DNA of 9,064 nucleotides from Rickettsiales bacterium. Lineage in GTDB: Bacteria; Pseudomonadota; Alphaproteobacteria; Methylaequorales; Methylaequoraceae. The notes beneath the pieces are model-generated. The model worked only from the letters and a program-made list of their open reading frames with translations, was not told the origin of the DNA and made no database searches. Within the stretch, counting starts at the first letter, position 1. Each line of letters begins with the position of its first letter. The position numbers and the translations under genes were made by a program. This document shows positions 5,809-9,064 of the stretch, in pieces. The DNA is taken from the NCBI GenBank assembly GCA_002711625.1, contig PARR01000023.1, positions 10,911 to 19,974 of the forward strand. Reading direction: 5' to 3'.

Positions 5809-6816
5809 ATGAGAAAGTCAGCTATAGTAGTTGGTTCGGGTTTTGGTGGAATTGCTTCTGCATTAAGGCTTAGAGCCTTAGGATACGATGTAAGTATTTT
5901 CGAAAAGTTAGACCAACTTGGTGGAAGAGCTAGAGTATTCAAAAAGTCTGGGTATACTTTCGATGCTGGACCCACTGTGATTACAGCACCATTTCTTTTT
6001 GACGAGCTTTTTAATTTATTTGGGAAAAAAAGAAGCGATTATGTAAATTTTGTAAAAGTAGAACCATGGTATAGATTTTATTTTTCATCTGATAATTCAA
6101 CTTTTGATTATAGCAGTAATCTAAAAAAAACTGAAAATGAAATATCCCGATTTGAACCTAATGACGTTAACGGTTATAAAAAATTACTGGTTTTCTCAAA
6201 AAAAATTTTTGATGTAGGTTTTACTGAATTATCTCACACTCGTTTTGACCAGTTTTTTTTCATGATTAAACAAATTCCAAAACTTCTTAGATTGAGAAGC
6301 TATTTAACTGTTTACCAGTTAGTTTCTAGTTTTCTAAAAAACGAAAAACTAAGGCAAGCATTTAGTATACAACCACTTTTGCTTGGAGGAAATCCAATAA
6401 ACACTACCTCAATTTATAACCTTATCCATTATTTAGAAAGAAAATGGGGGGTTTTCTATTCACTTGGTGGAACGGGTGCACTAATTTCAGCACTTGGGAG
6501 GTTAATGAGAGAAGAGAAAATAAAAGTTAATTTAAATTCTAACGTGACAGGTATTATAACTGAAAGAGATAATGCCGTTGGAATTCAATTGGCAAATAGA
6601 AAAGTTATGTGTGATAAAATTATTTTAAATACAGACCCAGCATTCGCATATAAAAATTTAATTAAATCAAGATTTAATAAAAAATGGACCAAAAAAAAAA
6701 TTGAGAAATTGGACTTTTCTATGGGATTATTTGTTATCTATTTTGGGACCAAAAAAAATATAAGAATGTCGCTCATCACACAATCTGGATGGGAAAAAGA
6801 TATCAAGGTTTATTAA
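5809..6816 (+). CDS. crtI: Phytoene desaturase, N-terminal part of a frameshifted gene
   Basis: The first 335 codons of a CrtI-type phytoene desaturase, the FAD enzyme that converts phytoene to lycopene by successive desaturations. The N terminus holds the Rossmann dinucleotide-binding motif VVGSGFGG (7-14), an acidic residue ending the second strand (FEK), GGRARVF (38-44) and the family signature FDAGPTVIT (51-59). Homology runs through KIEKLDFSMGLFVIYFGTKK and then fails: the last 15 or so residues (from about NIRMSLITQSG) are out-of-frame and end at a TAA. The correct continuation, VAHHTIWMGKRYQGLLNDIF, is in the next frame. The two pieces together (5809-7292, plus one base) give 494 residues, the normal CrtI length. 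The gene starts 9 nt after crtE with little Shine-Dalgarno. Whether the break is real or a sequencing error is open. Confidence 0.9.
   Translation: MRKSAIVVGSGFGGIASALRLRALGYDVSIFEKLDQLGGRARVFKKSGYTFDAGPTVITAPFLFDELFNLFGKKRSDYVNFVKVEPWYRFYFSSDNSTFDYSSNLKKTENEISRFEPNDVNGYKKLLVFSKKIFDVGFTELSHTRFDQFFFMIKQIPKLLRLRSYLTVYQLVSSFLKNEKLRQAFSIQPLLLGGNPINTTSIYNLIHYLERKWGVFYSLGGTGALISALGRLMREEKIKVNLNSNVTGIITERDNAVGIQLANRKVMCDKIILNTDPAFAYKNLIKSRFNKKWTKKKIEKLDFSMGLFVIYFGTKKNIRMSLITQSGWEKDIKVY
6751..6758 (+). other. crtI: Frameshift site in crtI (A8 run)
   Basis: The upstream frame reads ...YFGTKK then NIRMS. Adding one A to this run changes it to YFGTKKKYKNVAHHTIWMGKRY, matching CrtI consensus. The net defect is thus a one-base loss at a homopolymer, where sequencing errors, replication slippage and transcriptional slippage all concentrate. 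A nearby A10 run (6691-6700) is in the correct frame. Confidence 0.9.
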
Positions 6817-7292
6817 ACGATATTTTTAAAAATAAAATATTGGCGGATGATTTTAGTTTATATCTACACAGACCAAGTGCTTCTGACGAAAGTATGGCAC
6901 CAAAAGGATGTGATTGTTTTTATGTTCTTTCACCAGTTCCCAACTTATTGTCCAGCACAGATTGGAAATCCATTGCAAAAGATTATGAAAAAAAAATTTT
7001 AACTGCACTAGATGAAACAATATTACCAGGGCTTATAAAAAATCTTGACATAAGTTTTCATATGACTCCCAAAGATTTTGAGCTGGACTATCAAACATTA
7101 TACGGCACTGGTTTCTCTATAAGTCCAATTTTCACGCAATCAGCTTGGTTTAGATTCCATAATAAGTCAGAAAATTTTAAGAATCTATATTTTGTAGGTG
7201 CAGGTAGTCATCCAGGAGCTGGTGTGCCAGGGGTCATTAGCTCAGCAAAGGTTCTTGAAAATATATTAAAAGATGAAACTGTCGCCAAGTGA
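6759..7292 (+). CDS. crtI: Phytoene desaturase, C-terminal part of the same gene
   Basis: The second piece of crtI, continuing from the frameshift at about 6759. The ATG at 6789, from which a 167-residue frame could be read, is an internal Met of IWMGKRYQ and not a real start: the homologous AHHTIW lies upstream of it and no ribosome binding site precedes it. Conserved CrtI features are AHHTIW..GKRY..LL.DIF, LADDFSLYLHRPSASD, GCDCFYVLSPVPNL and the C-terminal FAD-binding segment YFVGAGSHPGAGVPGVISSAKV. All are intact, with no further stops, which argues that the gene has not been decaying for long. It overlaps the crtB start by 20 nt (7273-7292), so ribosomes that finish crtI probably feed crtB. 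If the frameshift is real and uncorrected, both desaturase activity and this coupling would be reduced. Confidence 0.88.
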   Translation, partial: YKNVAHHTIWMGKRYQGLLNDIFKNKILADDFSLYLHRPSASDESMAPKGCDCFYVLSPVPNLLSSTDWKSIAKDYEKKILTALDETILPGLIKNLDISFHMTPKDFELDYQTLYGTGFSISPIFTQSAWFRFHNKSENFKNLYFVGAGSHPGAGVPGVISSAKVLENILKDETVAK

Positions 7293-8187
7293 ATTAAAAA
7301 TCAAGAAAAGAGCCAAAACTTTTTATTTTGCTTCACTTTTTTTTAGTAAAAAAAAACAAGAAGATATCTCAATTCTATATACATTTTGCAGATATATTGA
7401 TGATTTGGGGGATAACCCACAAATTAAAAAAACAACAGCAAAAGAACAGATAGATTTAATAAAAAATCATATAATTAATAGAAGCTCCGACATCCCTATT
7501 GTAAAAGATTTTTTAATCTTAATGGGAAAGTATAATATAAATATAACAACCCCTTTGCACTTAATCTCAGGAGTATCGTCAGATCTATCAAAAGTGAGAA
7601 TTAAAAATTATAAAGAGTTAATGATATATAGTTACAAAGTTGCAGGTACAGTAGGACTTATGATGTGTAAATTGATGGAAATCAGTGATGCTGATTTAAA
7701 TAAGAAAGGAATTTTATTAGGTATAGCAATGCAATTAACAAATATAATAAGAGATATTAATGAAGACTTACAAAATGATAGAATTTATTTTCCACTACAG
7801 TTTTTATCATTCAAATTTTCAAATATAGACGAAATAAAAAAAAATAACAAACTTAAGAAAAAGTTTTCTAATGACCTATTCAGTCTAATTGAAAACTCTA
7901 ATAAAATATATGCAACCTCTTGGCTTGGAATTAAAAAACTTCCTTTAAAATATAGAATACCGATTGGGGTTGCTTCAAATCTATACCAGGAAATTGGATT
8001 AGAAATTATGAAAAATGCCTTTTGTATTTGGGAAAAAAGAATTTACATAGCGAAATCTAGCAAAATGTTTTTATCATTAGGAACAATTTTTAGTATTTTT
8101 TTTGGAAGAGAATCACAAGGATATCCAAAGATTGAAAACGAAATTTTTTCAATTTTGTATAAATTTGACAAAAAATTTTATGAATAG
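7273..8187 (+). CDS. crtB: Phytoene synthase
   Basis: A 304-residue squalene/phytoene synthase that joins two geranylgeranyl diphosphates head to head into 15-cis-phytoene. Visible motifs are the first Asp-rich motif in FCRYIDDLGD (D43...D47), the conserved DLSKVRIKNYKEL (104-116; 'DL-K-RY-T--EL' in the family), YSYKVAGTVGLMM (119-131), and the second Asp-rich motif with its signature, LTNIIRDINEDLQNDRIYFP (D161...D165, then DR-Y-P). Both catalytic Asp clusters are complete. The length is typical of bacterial CrtB. The ATG lies within the end of crtI (20-nt overlap) and the crtY start lies within its own end (8-nt overlap), so the three genes appear translationally coupled. The sequence is very A-rich, with many Lys, Asn and Ile codons. 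Confidence 0.96.
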   Translation: MKLSPSELKIKKRAKTFYFASLFFSKKKQEDISILYTFCRYIDDLGDNPQIKKTTAKEQIDLIKNHIINRSSDIPIVKDFLILMGKYNINITTPLHLISGVSSDLSKVRIKNYKELMIYSYKVAGTVGLMMCKLMEISDADLNKKGILLGIAMQLTNIIRDINEDLQNDRIYFPLQFLSFKFSNIDEIKKNNKLKKKFSNDLFSLIENSNKIYATSWLGIKKLPLKYRIPIGVASNLYQEIGLEIMKNAFCIWEKRIYIAKSSKMFLSLGTIFSIFFGRESQGYPKIENEIFSILYKFDKKFYE

Positions 8188-9064
8188 CAAAAAAGAATAT
8201 GATATCATAATTATCGGAGCTGGTCTTTCTGGACTAACATTAGCAGTTGAGTTGATTAAAAGAACAGAGAAGAAAGTTATAATACTAGAAAAAAAAAAAA
8301 AATTTCGATATGACAAAAATTGGTGTTTTTGGAATTATCCTGAAAATAAATTTTCTAAGAATTTTAATAATTCGTGGAGTCGTGTAGCTATTAAATTCGG
8401 TGCTAAAAAAATTGTTTTTAAAGATCCAAATATAAAATATTTAAGATTAAAATCGTCAAATTTTTATAATCGAATGATAAATGAATTAAAACAATCTTCT
8501 AATTGTAAATTATTACTTAACCAAGATGTTAAAGATATTAAATCTCGTGGAAGTTCTAATATAGTAAAATCAAATAAATCAATATTTAAGTCCCCATTAG
8601 TTTTTGATAGCAGACCAATTATTGATAAAAAAAAGTCTGATATTGTTCAACATTTTTATGGTTTAGAAGTAGAATTTAACAGGAATGTCTTTGATAATAA
8701 TCAGGTGACACTCATGGATTTTCAAAAAAGTAAGAATTGTGTGCACTTCTTTTATATTTTACCATTCTCAGCCTCATCAGCTCTAATCGAGACGACATAT
8801 TTCTCATCTAAAATATTTAGTAAGAATAAATATAAAAATGATATAACCAAATACATAAAAAAAGAATTCAGAGATTCAAAGTATAAGTTTAAATTCTCAG
8901 AAAAAGGTATTATACCGATGTTTCCATCAAAACGTATTCTTAATAGCAATACATATTACAGAATAGGAACATCCGCTGACTGGATAAAGCTGTCTACAGG
9001 TTACGGTTTTCAGAACTCATTCAAATATGCAGAAAAAATCGTTGATAAGATTATTGAAAAAAAA
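8180..9064 (+). CDS. crtY: Lycopene beta-cyclase (3' end outside window)
   Basis: 295 codons, open to the right edge; the family is usually about 380-400 residues, so roughly a quarter is missing. It would cyclise both ends of lycopene to give beta-carotene, the direct precursor of retinal. N-terminal FAD/NAD-binding motif YDIIIIGAGLSGL (G13, G15, G18); CrtY signature DKNWCFW (45-51; usually DKTWCFW); VFDSRP (141-146); MDF (179-181); PFSASSALIETTYFS (195-209), in which E204 corresponds to the conserved acidic residue of the cyclase active-site motif; EKGIIPMFP (241-249); STGYGF (272-277). The start ATG overlaps the end of crtB (8180-8187). A 14-base A run (8289-8302) encodes most of EKKKK and is in the right frame. 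In known clusters of this type blh follows; it is not visible here. Confidence 0.93.
   Translation, partial: MNSKKEYDIIIIGAGLSGLTLAVELIKRTEKKVIILEKKKKFRYDKNWCFWNYPENKFSKNFNNSWSRVAIKFGAKKIVFKDPNIKYLRLKSSNFYNRMINELKQSSNCKLLLNQDVKDIKSRGSSNIVKSNKSIFKSPLVFDSRPIIDKKKSDIVQHFYGLEVEFNRNVFDNNQVTLMDFQKSKNCVHFFYILPFSASSALIETTYFSSKIFSKNKYKNDITKYIKKEFRDSKYKFKFSEKGIIPMFPSKRILNSNTYYRIGTSADWIKLSTGYGFQNSFKYAEKIVDKIIEKK

Noticed and set aside
5763..5975. Minus-strand frame across the crtE-crtI junction
   Set aside because: It overlaps two well-supported genes, including the CrtI nucleotide-binding motif.
6789..7292. A stand-alone 167-residue gene starting at ATG 6789
   Set aside because: It is the C-terminal part of CrtI; matching sequence continues upstream of this ATG in the same frame to 6759, and no ribosome binding site is present.
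8752..8949. Minus-strand frame within crtY
   Set aside because: It is opposite conserved CrtY motifs (ALIETTYF, EKGIIPM).
1..9064. CRISPR arrays, tRNA or rRNA genes, insertion sequences, phage genes
   Set aside because: No regularly spaced repeats, cloverleaf, transposase or phage-like frame was seen; the window is a coherent housekeeping and photoheterotrophy region.

Overview
The window comes from a low-GC marine proteobacterium, most likely an alphaproteobacterium. The main clues are a small protein that reads as the alphaproteobacterial DUF3126 family (3057-3272), a blue-tuned proteorhodopsin, and the gene order proteorhodopsin-crtE-crtI-crtB-crtY known from marine bacterioplankton. Lineages such as HIMB59, AEGEAN-169 or other AT-rich alphaproteobacteria are possible, but the sequence alone does not decide between them.

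Layout. Positions 1-1232 hold the mature part of an outer-membrane porin, cut at the left edge and closed by a strong intrinsic terminator (1254-1284). A SHOCT-ended lipoprotein gene follows (1302-2336). It converges, with a 4-nt overlap, on a minus-strand pair (3272 down to 2333): DUF3126, then a secreted, probably outer-membrane, protein of unknown function. Divergent from that pair is a small membrane protein of the DUF3429 type (3329-3742). After a 206-nt AT-rich gap with candidate promoter elements and a perfect 12-bp palindrome comes the proteorhodopsin gene (3949-4644). An intrinsic terminator (4673-4702) is squeezed between it and crtE. The carotenoid genes crtE, crtI, crtB and crtY then follow in a tight run, and crtY is cut by the right edge.

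Function. CrtE makes geranylgeranyl diphosphate, CrtB joins two to phytoene, CrtI desaturates phytoene to lycopene, and CrtY cyclises lycopene to beta-carotene. A blh-type dioxygenase, expected just past the right edge but not visible, would cleave beta-carotene to retinal for the proteorhodopsin, a light-driven proton pump. The rhodopsin has the proton-pump triad (D79, T83, E90), the blue-tuning Gln (Q87), the retinal Lys (K213), and a Phe (F134) where antenna-binding rhodopsins have Gly. The carotenoids are therefore more likely retinal precursors than an antenna.

Main anomalies. (1) crtI is split by a one-base shortfall in an A8 run at 6751-6758; adding one A restores a normal 494-residue CrtI. 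(2) A terminator lies inside the apparent operon between the pump gene and its chromophore pathway. (3) A 12-bp palindrome sits just upstream of the best proteorhodopsin promoter candidate. (4) Long A runs, including A14 in crtY, occur within the crt genes.
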